From Laccaria trichodermophora (taxonomy: Eukaryota; Basidiomycota; Agaricomycetes; Agaricales; Hydnangiaceae), in NCBI GenBank assembly GCA_018417955.1, contig JACTVC010000004.1, forward strand, positions 2,542,001 to 2,606,000: a stretch of 64,000 bases of DNA, written 5' to 3'. This document shows positions 10,759 through 22,886 of this stretch, piece after piece. The notes below the pieces were generated by a model. It worked only from the letters and a program-made list of their open reading frames with translations, did not search any database and had not been told where the DNA came from. Numbering within the stretch: position 1 is the first letter of the stretch; each line of letters starts with the position of its first letter. The position numbers and the translations under genes are program-made.

Positions 10759-13700
10759 TCAGAAACCCCGGCCCTCACTAGGAAATCGTCGACGTAGCAC
10801 ACCACCCTCTGTGAGTCGCTCTCCATCGCCAGCCTCTGAATGCCCCTGTCCAACCCCATGAGTGCCAAACCCAGCAAATCCTTCGTTTCCTCGGCCATAG
10901 TAGCCATGAGAGACATACGGATGACCATGTCCTCGATATTGGGGGCGGACGCCACGGCCTCTTCCACCAAAGTCAGATGGTGCATACTGTCGTGGATGGT
11001 GACCATAATATTGGAAATTCGAGAACTGGGGTGGAGGTCGGTGATGGTGATCCTGCATGGAAAAAGAGGGTTCGAACCTAGTCGCCTGATACTCATCCAT
11101 GAAAGCATCATGCCCATCTTCATCATACATGTTAACATCCGTGTCATAGTCATTGTGATTGCGAACGTCGGCGTCGTTCCATGGAATGACACCTCTCGGA
11201 CGAGAGCCACTCGGACGGTTTGACCCAGCATCGTCATGAGTATGGCGCTGCTGGGACATCCCATGGGAATTGAGTCCTTCGTCCAACCCGCACTCATTTC
11301 CTGAGCCCTGGGTTGTGCTACGGGGATGCTGCCCTTCTTGACTCTCCCAACCACTGTCTCTGGGTCCACCTTGGTTATTGCGCACTGGCTGTGAACCCAA
11401 ATCAGCCCCTTGGCCTGGCATCTCCTGGCGACGGACACGTTTGGCCGGAGGAGAGTGAATGGGGGAGATAACGGGAGCGCGAGAGTTGCCGGCCTGAGTA
11501 TCCTCATCAGAAGTTGGTGGTTTTTCGACCTGGACACCAGCTCCTGAAGGCTTGGAGTCCTCACGTAACTTGCGCTTCTGCCTGCCAACTTGTGTGGAGG
11601 TTGTCGCCGTCTTCTTCTTTTTGACTACCTTCAAGGTGTTGACCTCGATCATCTGGCTACGAGCTCTGGCACGGAGTAGTGGAGGGCAGTCAGCACCTCC
11701 ATCGTTTTGTCGAGCCGCATTCTCAACCTCCGGCAAGCAGTTTCTGACACGGGCGAGGACGACGAGTGCCCCTGATTCGGATTCACCAGTAACGATGGGT
11801 ATGTCCAGCCAATCCTCACTCCCCTCTGCCAAGTCCATGTAATCTAAAGCCCAATCAATTAGAACATGCATCGTGAACATCACCAGTCAAACTTACCATC
11901 AGACCAGGAGACAATTTGAGGAGCTAGCTCCTTCGTCTCATCCTTGCTAATCATGTACGTGAATATCATATTAATCCCATTTGAACTGATGTTGGTTATT
12001 GACCATCCCTTTGCTCCGGGGATGGGTTCATTGCAAGGCCAACGTTCAAGAATCATTCGAGCGTCACGGCAGTGGGTGAAGAAGTTGGCCCACAAAGCCG
12101 ACGACGAAGCTATAGCAGGACCTGCACAATCCGCTGCAAACTGATCAGCAGGTAGCTCACCCCAACAAGACAAATGGAACGTACCAATCTGAAATTTCAT
12201 TAGGTAGGGTACACATCTCCGTGAACGATCTCGAGAAGATTCCATGGGTCGAGACCCTTCCCCGGTTCGGCAATTCCAATAAGACGCAGGAACAGCACTC
12301 ATTGGCTGAGTTAAATCAGGGTCAGAAGAGCTTGCCACACCTTTCGAAGACTTGGATTTTTTGGCCAGACTTTTTGTAACCTTTGTGTGCTCCCTGGGTT
12401 CCATGGGGGGCGGCTGCGGCACTGTGCTTGAGCCTTCTACGTTTGCGTCCAAGTTCGCCACATCAACTCCAAGCAATTGCGAGATGTCCACGGTTTCCGG
12501 TACAATAAAATTAGAGGCCATCCCCCTGCATAGTTAAAGGTCAATATACCTTCTCAATTGATAATACTTATATCACTAACCGAAGGAGCGTTGTCAAATG
12601 ATGAAGTAACTTCTTGATGTCCGCTTGACTGTGCTCGATGACGCGTTGCAGCAAAGGATTGCCTGTGACGACGGTAGCAGCCTGGTTGGCCACAGGATCA
12701 CGAGGAATGATTACCCCGATCATGTCCAAGTCCGCCCTTCCCAACGCCGTTGCCTATGAAATCAGAATATTAGACAAAGTCACTGCAGATAAACTGTCCA
12801 AACTCACCAAGTCTTGAACTTGCTTCAGAGCCAACTTCGTCATCTTGAACTCCTGCTGGTCAACCTCCAGCTTGAACTCTGCCAACTCTACAAGCATATT
12901 CTGCCGATAGTCCTCCAGCTCATCCTCTGAAAGGTTCTCCGTAAGGATCTTGTACATCTCTGAGGCCTGGGTAGACCACGAGCGACCGGCAGCTAAGACT
13001 AATCGATGAAGCCTGATAACCAAGACAAAGAAAAAAAACGTACTCTGTTCGGGATTGTAACTCTGGTGACGCAGGTACATTTGCCATACGTCCCACCAGG
13101 ACGGCTCACGAGAAAGGGAGACATTGAAGCCCCCTTTGCGTAGGACAGACTCAGGTGTACGGCCCATGTTCTTGCAGTATTCCACGATGGTGTCTGCAAG
13201 CTCCTTGACTTGATCCATTTCACGAACTGAGAAAGGCCCACGCTTAGCCTTCGGTGCAGGATTTGAACGTTTCTTTCCCAGTGCCTTTGCGCTAGCGACA
13301 GGGCGCGCATGAGGACTTTGGCTTGCACCCTCCACACCTGATCCCTCATCGTCTCCTGAAGGCATCCGTGGAGGTGGCTTACTCTTCACCAGACGACGTA
13401 AAGTCTGCGTGAACTCCTCTCCTTCATCGCGTGCCTCGTTATTGTCTCCTGAAGGTCTTGGTGCAGGTCGTTTGCCCTTCACCAAACGACGCCGAACGTG
13501 ACTGTTTGTCTCTGGCGAAAGGTTCTTCAATGGGTTTTTCCCCTTGCTTCGACGACGCCGATCCTGCTCATCTACTTCCTGCATTATCATCTCGTCATCG
13601 GCCTCCTCCTCCTCAGTATCCATTACGTCGTGGCCAAGTCCCCGATTCTTTCGAGCATGGTCAAGCTGAAGCTTTTCAGCCTTTCTGGACTGGCTGTAGT

Positions 13701-16316
13701 CACTTGGTGTCAACGAAGACTCTATATCCGCACCAGGTTCGTCGTCCGGTATGCACTGCAACTGAGGGCGTTGTTTGGCATGGATGATGTGGGCAGGCTG
13801 GCCTCTGCGTCGGGTTGACTCTGCCTCCTGGCCGCGTTCTGCTTCGTGACCTGCCTCTGCTTCGTGCTCTGGCTTAATTTTGTTCCCTGACTCTGCTTCC
13901 TCTCTGTCGCCTGGCTCTGCTCCGACGCCTGAATCTGCACTCTCGCCGGACTCTGCTTCGTCGTCTTCGCTACACCCTACACTCCCTTCCGCTAAGCGTT
14001 TGGCCCGATGCCTGGCAACTCTTGTTGTTTCCTCCCACCATTCCTCCACCTCGCCAAGACGGTTCGACGCAGGAGGGGGATCTGTGGTGTAGCCTTTGGG
14101 GAGAGACTCCCATCGTTGAGTCACCTGATTGAACCAGGAAGTGAACTGGGTATACTGATGGGCAGGGTGAGCACCAGTGGCCTTCCAAATTCTTGAACGA
14201 TGTCCAATGTAACCCCTTCCCCCCATGACTCTGCCAATACGGCAGAAATATACGGTTACTGGATGCGGAAGGGAAGAGGCAAGAGGGAGGGGGAGCCTAT
14301 CATCCTCCGGCATCGTGGAATCGAAATCTTCATCGCTGGAAGCGGGATCAGGAGTCTTGGGTTTGCGATAGCGCAGCGTAGGATCAATGAAAGTAAGTGA
14401 AGGTACGTCCGGCCTGTGGCGTAACATGTAGAGACCATGCGAACGAGACACAGCCTGAGTGGGGCCAGAGATGGGTGAAGAGGGAAGAACCCCAGACGAA
14501 TCATTTCTGAAATATTGTCAGAAACCACCCTTACTTAGATCAATTTAAGTTACCTATGTCGGAATGAAAGTTGATTTGATTGAAAACGTGCCCTCTGCTG
14601 GCAGGGAAACTCTGGCAGATGCAGCACTGCGAGTTATGTTGAACAAGATGGGGAAATTCGATGGAAACACACACTCACATCAACGTGGCCTGGACAGACA
14701 ATGGCAGGCCAAAGCCAATCGACCCAGACAATCCCCTGTGCCAGAATATCAACGTCTTGTTCGTATGAACGCCTGACCAGCACTCACCTGCCCCCCGCAC
14801 TGTCTGCATGATGTGCAGGTGGGGAGTTCTCGAAGTCTGAAGGCCGTTTTTTTGGGTCTCTGTTATAAAACAAGTCTTCCGCCGCTACGGCCAAATTATC
14901 AATGACTCTGTTGGCATTATGGTCAGTTGTACACCCGTGTAGTCCCAATGGCAGAGCAACCAACCGATTGCCACGCGATATAAGGTCCTGAGTGGGCGTG
15001 GTGTCCGGATCAGCCACATTAAGGACCCTGTATGTATAGACGTTAGAGAGAACCATTGAAGAAGATAAATACTACAGATGTGGAAGCAGCGAACAAGGAG
15101 TTAACGCTGTACCCGAGTGAAACGACAAGGAGTCAAATTTCACTTGCGAGGACTCTCCGCGACAAGGAGTCAAACAGAGAGCCCTGACAAAGGGAAAGGA
15201 ACGCACATTTGCTTGAGGCCGTACGTGCGGTATGACTTCGTCTGGGTGAGCTTGACCATAGCCGAGTTGGCCTCTGTCTCAGATGCTGCAACCTTCTCAC
15301 CCATGCCGAGGTTGGAGTTACTGGCCTCCAAGTCCATCATTCTAGGATACGATTTGAGTCAAAAAAGATCAGGTGAGAACTAGGAAAGCCATACTGGTTA
15401 ACGTTGGCCTTTGGCACCGCCGTTTGTCTGGGGTAATTGTGCTGAGTAGGTCCTAGCGCCGCATCCCTGGAACGTCCCAGAGACTGACTGGGTTCAGCAT
15501 TGACAAGGGGCTCGTTGCCAGCCTCCAAGACAATGAACCTAGAGTTCAGGATGAGACTCACCCCCGTCAATCACTATCAATTCCTCACCTGTTGATGTCC
15601 ACCATTGGCGCGGACAAATTGGGGTCAGATTCACTAGGCGGAATTTTCTTAACGACCTTGGAATTGTTTCTACATGCAAGTATTAGTATTTTTTTTCCCC
15701 TTTAGCGGCAAACGTACTTTTTGGCCCGACTGGGGCGGGAAGGAGCCGGAGTAGGTGGGTTGTTGACGGTGGTGTTGACTACAGGAACAGCGACGTTGAT
15801 GTCCACCATTGGCATGGACAAATTGGGGTCAGATTCACTAGGCGGAATTTTCTTAACGGCCTTGGAATTGTTTCTACATGCAAATATTAGTAATTTTTTT
15901 TCCCTTTAGCGACAAACGAACTTTTTGGCCTGACTGGGGCGGGAAGGAGCTGGAGTAGGTGGGTCGTTGACGGTGGTGTTGACTACAGGAACAGTGATCT
16001 TCCTGGCCAGGCTACGGGTAGGATGACCTGTCGCCTGAGTGGGTGCGGACTTGCCAATGACGTTACCGCCGGTATCAGCATCTGTCGCGCTAGATATACT
16101 TTGAGGTGAAAGGCCTCAACAGAAAGGGTGAGGAATCACCTCTCGTTGTCTGTACTCTGGGCCGCCTTCCCCGCTCCCTTCTACATTTTTTTTCAACGTC
16201 GTGGCTAACGGTGACAGAGGAGTCTCTCACCTTGGTGGAAGCATTACCTCTGCCCACTGGGGGTAGAAGAACGACAGGCTGCAACTTACGAGGGCGAAGT
16301 TGTCGAGGTTCAGACA
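10759..16316 (-). CDS. Cargo gene A, multi-exon (unnamed basidiomycete family)
   Basis: The gene probably begins at the ATG at 16,316 (basic N-terminus MSEPRQLRPRK) and runs through several exons to a stop at 10,759. The main exon (about 14,506-12,790, after acceptor tatttcag) holds a conserved Gly/Tyr/Arg motif domain, a long acidic/basic middle, and an SWWDVWQMYLRH segment matching NHYNMFKTYASR in the second copy (51,397-59,122). Next come a domain with VIIPRDPVANQA, a domain ending APQIVSWSD, and a Gly/His/Arg-rich tail. The intron after QVQDL is at the same place in both copies. 5' exon limits (14,784-16,316) are uncertain. No known catalytic motif is visible. It is divergent from cargo B across a 4-kb spacer with motif arrays. 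Confidence 0.6.
15090..15175 (-). promoter_or_regulatory. Motif triplet 1 (TGACTCCTTGTCG family)
   Basis: Minus-strand-oriented copies start at 15,090 (degenerate), 15,123 and 15,160, spaced 33 and 37 bp. They lie just upstream of an ATG at 15,056 on the minus strand that may begin an exon or alternative product of gene A. Confidence 0.65.
15597..15990 (-). repeat. Tandem duplication of an exon-intron unit in gene A
   Basis: Two about 200-bp copies each contain coding for PPSESDPNLS...VVNTTVN(D/N)PPTPAPSRPS and an intron of about 50 bp rich in T. The copies are nearly identical (for example GATGTCCACCATTGGC at both starts), suggesting a recent duplication that kept the splice sites. Confidence 0.7.
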
Positions 16317-17116
16317 TTTTGGTTGGGAACTTTAGTATTTGGTTTTGTTGCAAAAATTTTGAGGGCTTTTTGAGTGGGTTGGGGCAGAAAGGCGTCCCGT
16401 CCCACTGTGTATATGTACTCTTACTTACACGCGAGCCCAGGGACACTGACACACTAACCCAAAGGGATTTTCTGTGGCATTGTGGCATGTTTGGGCGTCA
16501 GGGTAAGGGCGATGTAATATAGTGAGATGAGGTCGTTGTCGAGGGCAGCCAGAAACTCCAACCGCTTGGTGCGAGGTCTGCAACCGCATAGTGCGAAAAG
16601 TCACCAACCCGAAGGACTGTCGACGTTACTGCGTGGCCCGGCCAGGAGGTGGGTTGAGATCTTCCGAATGGACGTGATTATCCGTGGGCTTGAGATCTTC
16701 CGAATGGACGCATTTTTCTGTCTGCATAGTGTGAAATCTGGTGAGTTAGCTGCTACTTAGGAAGGCGAACAAAGGTTACAGACGAGTTGAATACTGGGTT
16801 CAGGGGAGTATAGTGGAAAGCGATCTTTGCGCTAGCATCCGAGAAAGGATTTTCCCACTGTATACGCACTATCGTTCCCAGCCCGTGGCGTTATGCAGTC
16901 ACCATGTTCGTTGGCAATCATTTCAACGTTGTAAACTGATAGAGGCAGTTAGCACCAAATATGAAGTTTCATAGGAAGGATCTACCCTGCCCATATTACT
17001 GATTTCCAGCGCATGAAGTGCATACCACTCGAGGTCCAACTGTCTTAAATGTAAGGCACATTGAAGTCCATCGACGTCGAAACTTACCATGAAATTTTCG
17101 GGCCAAAATGTGACTC

Positions 17117-17297
17117 GGACTCTATGCAAGCAAAAGAGGGGCTGGAGTAACCAGGACTAACGAAGGGCCGCGTTGGTCTGACGAGAGTGAAGGAGACGGC
17201 ACTGTCTCAGACTCTATGCAAGCAAAAGAGGCGCCGGAGTAACCAGAACTAACGAAGGGCCGCGTTAATCTGACGAGAGTGAAGGAGACGGCACTAG
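17117..17297. repeat. Tandem duplication, about 94-bp unit
   Basis: GACTCTATGCAAGCAAAAGA starts each copy and the match continues through 'gagtgaaggagacggcac'. It lies in the A-B spacer. I see no supported gene between 16,320 and 18,480; frames such as 16,923-17,129 (-) are not recognisable. Confidence 0.8.
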
Positions 17298-17341
17298 AAA
17301 CAATGAGCATTGTGTTCAACGGCCCTGTGAGTGAATAGCAG

Positions 17342-17420
17342 CGACAAAGAGTCAAACCGCCAGATCGAAAGGCTGACAGGGAGTCGAAGCCTTCGCAACG
17401 AGGACGACAAGGAGTCGAGT
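17342..17420 (-). promoter_or_regulatory. Motif triplet 2
   Basis: Minus-oriented copies start at 17,342, 17,374 and 17,405 (spacing 32 and 31). The segment is repeated with divergence at 17,858-17,985, so triplets 2 and 3 share an origin. Confidence 0.7.
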
Positions 17421-17863
17421 CCAGGTGCGCCAGAAGGGAGATAAGGAGAAAGAGTAAGGTAACTCACATTTCAGAGGACCATCCGTCCACGCAAACAAGA
17501 CGGCTCTTCTAAGTTCTTGCGCTTCAGAGTTGAGTGAGGATTATGAGAAGCGTTCCTCCCGAGGTGATACCGGCGAGTCTTGGGAATATTCTGCATTGAT
17601 GTTAGACGCGCGGTGTCTCAACGTAGGACCAGTGGGAGGCTGAATGGGACGGTGAAAGATTGTCCTAGCACGAGAGAAGGTGGGTGATTGAGGAATGGGT
17701 GCCAAAGAACGAGAAGAACGAGTGGTGAGCGTGCTGACACGCGTGCTGCTTCTGTCTATGATTTTTGTCGAGTACAACACCTGCCAGGTGGAGCCGTGGC
17801 TGGCTTCAATCTGTTGGAAACAATGAGCAATCTGTTCAACACGGACCCATGAGAGAATAGCAG

Positions 17864-17944
17864 CGACAATGAGTCAAACCGCCAGATTGTACAAAGGCCG
17901 ACATCAAGTCAAAGCCATCGCAACGAGGACGACAAGGAGTCGAA
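17864..17944 (-). promoter_or_regulatory. Motif triplet 3
   Basis: Minus-oriented copies start at 17,864, 17,899 and 17,930 (spacing 35 and 31), in a diverged duplicate of the 17,335-17,470 segment. Confidence 0.7.
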
Positions 17945-18314
17945 TCCAAGTGCGGCAGAAGGTAGACAAGGGGAGAAAAACGTATTACTCACGTTTGAGA
18001 GGATATCCCGCGACGGTGAAGAAAGGTCGAGAGGGAACGTGAAAAAGCGTCGGGACGAAAGTGAACGTGAAGAAGCGTCGGGACGAAAGGGAATGTGGAG
18101 AAGTGTCGGAAGGGCGAGACGGAACGGGAGAAGTGTCGGAGAAAGAGGGGAGTTAAAGTGGTGATGATCAACGATCTAGATCATAGTTTGATAAGATACA
18201 TGACATGTATGATAGGTAAACCTTCTTACCTGCCATGCTCCTCGTCCACTCACGATTGAACATCGAAGGATAGGTGAGTTATGCCCCATACTTGTGACGA
18301 TGTCTTCCGGGATT

Positions 18315-18399
18315 AGACTCTGTGTCGTCCCGTTGAAGAACTCCAGCAGACCTTGACTCCATGTCGGTCCGCACTCACATCGAGTTTGACTCTTTGTCG
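18315..18399 (+). promoter_or_regulatory. Motif triplet 4 (orientation flips here)
   Basis: Plus-oriented copies start at 18,315, 18,355 and 18,387 (spacing 40 and 32). This is the first cluster facing rightward, toward cargo gene B. Confidence 0.65.
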
Positions 18400-18492
18400 C
18401 TCGCATCTCATTCACGTAGGGTACTGCCGCTGACGTGTTGTCCTCATAGGTTCGTCTGCTCCTTGCTGTGAGATTACCTCACATCCGATATA

Positions 18493-19165
18493 CACCAAGA
18501 TTTTATTCCCTTTAACTCTCGCTCCTGGCGGCAGGTGTACTGGCGCATGTTCCGCCCCACTCAGAAGGATGTTCGGCTCCTCCGGTTCCAACTTGTTCCA
18601 AACGTCGTCCACACTCGTGTCACCATATATAGGTTTAGCAATCATCTCCGCAATCTCGTTGGCTATCCTGACTTCTTGTTGTTCATTCACAGCAACCTTC
18701 ATAGCAACCACCTTGTCCGTCGTCCTAAACGGCAGTTGGGATTCAGTAACACATGACGGATCCATAAGCAAGGATGTACAAGTTTCCATGGGTCGTTTTG
18801 AGCGCGTCCCCAGCTTTCTTCTTCGCAGGTATCGTCTCCCCGTTTAAATAGGTCGATTCTAGGGTATTGACTTGCTTTTCCAGTCGTAACCGTGTTCCTG
18901 CTAGACGCTCCAGTTCCGTCTCGTTCAGTTTCTTTCGTTTCAGTGCATCGGTGATTGGAGTGCATGTCACCTCCCCTCAGGCCCTTACTCTCCAATTGGT
19001 GAGTGGCAATAATCTCCGTCCAGCAATCGACTCCACGTTCAAATTGGCCGATTCTAGGGTTTTGACTTGCATCTCCACTTGGATTCGTGTTTTTGCTAGT
19101 CGATCCAGTTCCGTCTCTTTCTGTTTCTTTCATTTCAGCGCAGCGGTGGCCGCTGTGGATGTCAA
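18493..19165 (-). pseudogene. SNF7: Captured SNF7/VPS32 (ESCRT-III) fragment, partly duplicated
   Basis: SNF7/VPS32 is the ESCRT-III filament subunit that remodels endosomal membranes. Reading right to left, two tandem copies of the central coiled-coil exon appear: 19,145-19,005 (ETELDRLAKTRIQ..., with an in-frame stop) and 18,952-18,780 (ALKRKK..ETELERLAGTR...QVNTLES). The second is followed by a plausible intron (about 18,778-18,725) and an exon with VNEQQEV-x-IANEIAEMI and the C-terminal GAEHAPVHLPPGA. The basic N-terminal helix and the extreme C-terminus are absent. It is a promoterless-looking fragment on the minus strand inside the A-B spacer, so I read it as host sequence captured by the transposon. 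Confidence 0.85.
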
Positions 19166-19635
19166 TGCACACAACCTCTCGTCAGGTCGTCACTCTCAAA
19201 TTGGTGAGTGGCAAAATTCTGCATTGCTCCTTATTTCTACAATTTTAATGAAGTGGCGTTCGTAGATAAGGGCTGTTTGTGGGAAGGAATAGGGGGAGGT
19301 ATATCATGTTCAGTGGAGGGACGAGCCGAATTGGGTGATTTGCTATGGAATACGGCTAGTACGAGGTCTGCGGCGTTCGATTTTCCGGTCTACTACATAT
19401 GTGTTACGTAGATACAATGTAAGTGGTAGTACTAGCATTTGACGCGTCTGGTTTTGACGCGTTTGATGTGCACGTGATGCCATTAACAACGTGATTGGTG
19501 TTTGGGATCAATCACCGTTTTTCCGTTCCGTTACTTTTCAACTTCTCCATCTTCTTCATCCACGATAGAGTGCGCCAACGAAGAAGTTCTTCAAAACAGT
19601 GAGTCTTCCTTTTCGTGTTTTTCGATTCTGGAACT

Positions 19636-19721
19636 CGACTCCTTGTCGTTCCATGGGATTGGGTGGATTTTGACTCCTTGTCGATCCACCTTCCCACCTT
19701 CCTGAGTTCGACTCCTTGTCA
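19636..19721 (+). promoter_or_regulatory. Motif triplet 5
   Basis: Plus-oriented copies start at 19,636, 19,671 and 19,709 (spacing 35 and 38); the core CGACTCCTTGTC is best preserved here. Confidence 0.7.
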
Positions 19722-20012
19722 CTCACTCTTGGTTCGCTTTGCCGCCGAATACACGTTAATCTGATCTTTCTTAGGCATTGGCGTCCATCTGGCTATATAT
19801 TCCGTTTCCATGCCATTCATCCATAACCGGTGAGTAATGTATGTTCGCGTATACTTATACTCATACTGAACATAGTCCTCAGCTTTGTTACTTGGGTCTT
19901 CCCAACCACGTCAGCCTCTCTCTCGCATCCCGCCACCCACCTGTGTACCATCAATTGGACTCTGATCGGTATGTAGTCTTCTCCTGGATCTCGTATGCTT
20001 GAGCGCGGAATT

Positions 20013-20095
20013 TGACTCTTTGTCGTTCCGTTGGAGGATGTACGTCTTGACTCCCTGTCGGCGGACATCCTCCAATCGTGTTTGACTCTTTGTCG
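20013..20095 (+). promoter_or_regulatory. Motif triplet 6, directly upstream of cargo gene B
   Basis: Plus-oriented copies start at 20,013, 20,048 and 20,083, evenly 35 bp apart; the last ends 57 bp before the B start codon at 20,153. The position suggests a promoter-proximal binding array. Confidence 0.72.
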
Positions 20096-20152
20096 CGCGA
20101 CGTTTCTTCAACTATCTATTCTAGAATTGCATTTCTAACAGGATTACTAGCT

Positions 20153-22699
20153 ATGGCGTCTACTTCTCCAACTTCGAAACCGTACTATAAGGAATACACG
20201 CATGAAGGAGATCACGAATTCTGCGCGACGGACGCTTATTGCTGGAATGTATTGGATCGTCAGGTTCGGACGAGGGAGGTTGTGAGTGAGGCCGGGATCA
20301 ACACATTCATCGAACATCCTGACAAGGGCGACCCCCCGTCCTGGTGGGTCATTACTACTCCGAACGCGGGCTACATCCCGACCGCTCCCATTGGCATTCG
20401 TCATATTCAAGCGAAGGCGGATGGCCGCTTTGGACTGGACGACCGCACCCTCCACCCCCAGATGTACGTCAAAGGTTTTGAGTATATCTGCTGCATCCCC
20501 ATACGCGATGAGTCTCGCCACATGTTGTGGTGGACACCCTCTCCCGAAGATTGCCCTATCATTCCCAATTCGCCTTTCTCAGTCACTATTCGTGTACTCA
20601 AGCCGGATCTGTTGAACGGGTACAAGGATCTTCACGACAAATATGTTGGTCTGATCGGTAAACGTGAGGGACGCGACCGCTCCCCTCTCGCGGGTCTTTT
20701 GGTCACTGCGATGTGTCAAGCTCTCAATAGGCTTCGTTCGTTTGGGATGACCTACAAGGAGATACTACTGGCCGTCGCAGAGTTCCAAAGAGCGGTCTTG
20801 GACATACACGCATGGATCGATTTCATCGACGTTTATCAACCACGTCTTTTTCCTGGTCCCAATGGCGTGGTCAAGTACGATGCCAATCAGAAGTTGATGG
20901 GAGCTTTTACGGAAAAGGTCCAGGTCGCTCAACAACTCCAGGCGATGGGAATCCCCGTGTGGTTAATCCGCCCGTCATTCCGTATCCTCCCAACCATGAA
21001 TGTCAACGTCTCAACCCCCCAGCTACATTGTGATAAGATTGTTCTGCACCATTTCAAGGATGGGCACGGCAATTTAGATCCATACCCTGTTCTGGCGACT
21101 GGTCCGCCGTCGACCGAACTTTACAGGTGGACCCAACGTATAGGCTGCGCGATCATGGATCTTCAAGACGTCACTGCAATCGGTCGACAGGATTTTATCG
21201 AAGGAAAAGCCAGTATTGGAGGAGTTCGTGATGCATGTATGTTTCCAGCTTGTAATGATACAACCTACTGACCAAGCCTCATTGAAGATTCTATTCCTGT
21301 GCCGTCCGCTTCAGCGTTGTCGTCTGCGGGGAAAGTTGGCCCATCTGGTTCGTTCTTTCCTAATTCTTTCTATGTTACTTTGGAGTCTAATATCCACCTG
21401 TCTTTCAGCTTATCTGTTACCATCCAGTGGCGGCCAACAACCCTCATCATCCTCGAAAGGTGTGTCTCGTTATTTTAAGCTTAGCATGTGTACTAATTGT
21501 GAATTCTCGCAGTTCTGCTCTCGGTCGCCTCTCAGCAGCTGTCCCAACGCTCCTCGGTACCTTCCATCCAACCGGTCATGCCCAACGCAACATGTCAAGG
21601 TGGTCCTGGACCTTCGAAGCGTCCTCGCATAGCTGAGGCAAATGTTGCTGGTGTCGACTCTCCCTTCATGCCTGTCCCCGTTCCCACGTGGGCCAACACT
21701 TTACACAACTTGGATACCGATCGTGGTCGTTTGAGACGCCAGCCGGGAGATGTGGGCATCGGATACAAATACCCCAAACCCGATATCTTCTTGAACTCCA
21801 AGAATCGCGCTTTGTACACTGCTACTTGGCTGGCCATCCGGGCTCATCATGCATACACACTGGCAACGGGAACAGAATTACCGCCACCTATCACTTCCCA
21901 GCAATGGCGGAATTTCCTCATGAGAATCGTTCCCTTCCTGGATGCCGATGACATCGATTATGCGGCGGATCTTGATGATAGGACATCTGTACCGTTGCCT
22001 CCCCAGCCTGTCACGAAAGGGAAACAGAGAAAGGTTGGTGGCTCATCCCGAAAGAAGCACGTCAAGAAATCAAATTCGTACCTGGACGAAATCCCTTTGC
22101 GAAACAGCCTGATCGATCGGGTGGTTTTTTATGACACAACCATACAGCTGGGCACAACACAGGAGCTTGAGCAGGCGTTAACCCCAGAGGTTACACAGGA
22201 GATTCTCTGGGAACTCTGCCACATGAGTTTCCGGTTTGAACTCCTGAGCCTGGATGCTCTCCTGGCAGACACATTGTACCATGGCTGGGAGGGTGTTACA
22301 GATGCAGCAGCGGCGAGGTCTCGTGCGGAGCAACTTCTCACCGTATTCCCCATGTCGGGTGATGTGCTCGGTTCTTTTATGATCAACGAAATCCCCAATC
22401 GCGACTTGGGTTTGACTTCTTTTGATCTGGAAGAACGGAACCGACATCTGGTGGCGCTCTCGAAGTTGATGTGTCCATGGAAGGGCTGCCCGGATTCAAT
22501 TAGAGATGCTAGCCGGCTTCCGATAGAGGCACATGTTCAGGCACTAGAAGAGGCATGTACGAGCTTTTACTGCCAGTCATTCTTCGACAACTTTGGTCGC
22601 GCACCCATCATCCCTTGTCGCCTTCCTCCTCGTTCTCTTGCACGCCCGGCGCCGGTGACCTTTGCAGATTCTGTCACGTCCGCCCAGCCCTCTTCATAG
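20153..22699 (+). CDS. Cargo gene B, intact-looking (unnamed basidiomycete family)
   Basis: The ATG at 20,153 gives MASTSPTSKPYYKEYTHEG; an in-frame upstream ATG at 20,078 lies within the motif array and is less likely. A long first exon of about 370 codons contains the family block IPVWLIRPS near residue 290. Short introns of about 50 bp follow between 21,230 and 21,580, then a second long exon with YPKPD, QQWRNFL, LTPEVTQEILWEL, FRFELL and YCQSFFDNFG, ending at 22,699. There are no transmembrane segments or catalytic motifs that I recognise. A second, broken copy (434-3160) occurs beside another CxC1 transposase fragment, which argues for a conserved role in the transposon. The stop lies 188 bp before the transposase ATG. 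Confidence 0.7.
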
Positions 22700-22886
22700 T
22701 TATTCATATATTCATCGCATATTTCTCGGACCTTGTTGTCATGTCGGCCTCATTGTTTTTCTTGTTATCGCCGCATGACGTGTAATATGATCTTGTGTTT
22801 GCTTTTGCACCCGGTTCTTTGGGGGTTAGTGGTGTACGTGGGTAAGCCTCTCTTTCCTTTCCCCTCACATCCTTGTGTCAAATTCT

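Noticed and set aside
14564..14776. Plus-strand 70-codon frame between exons of gene A
   Set aside because: Opposite to an evident intron/exon region of gene A and without similarity.
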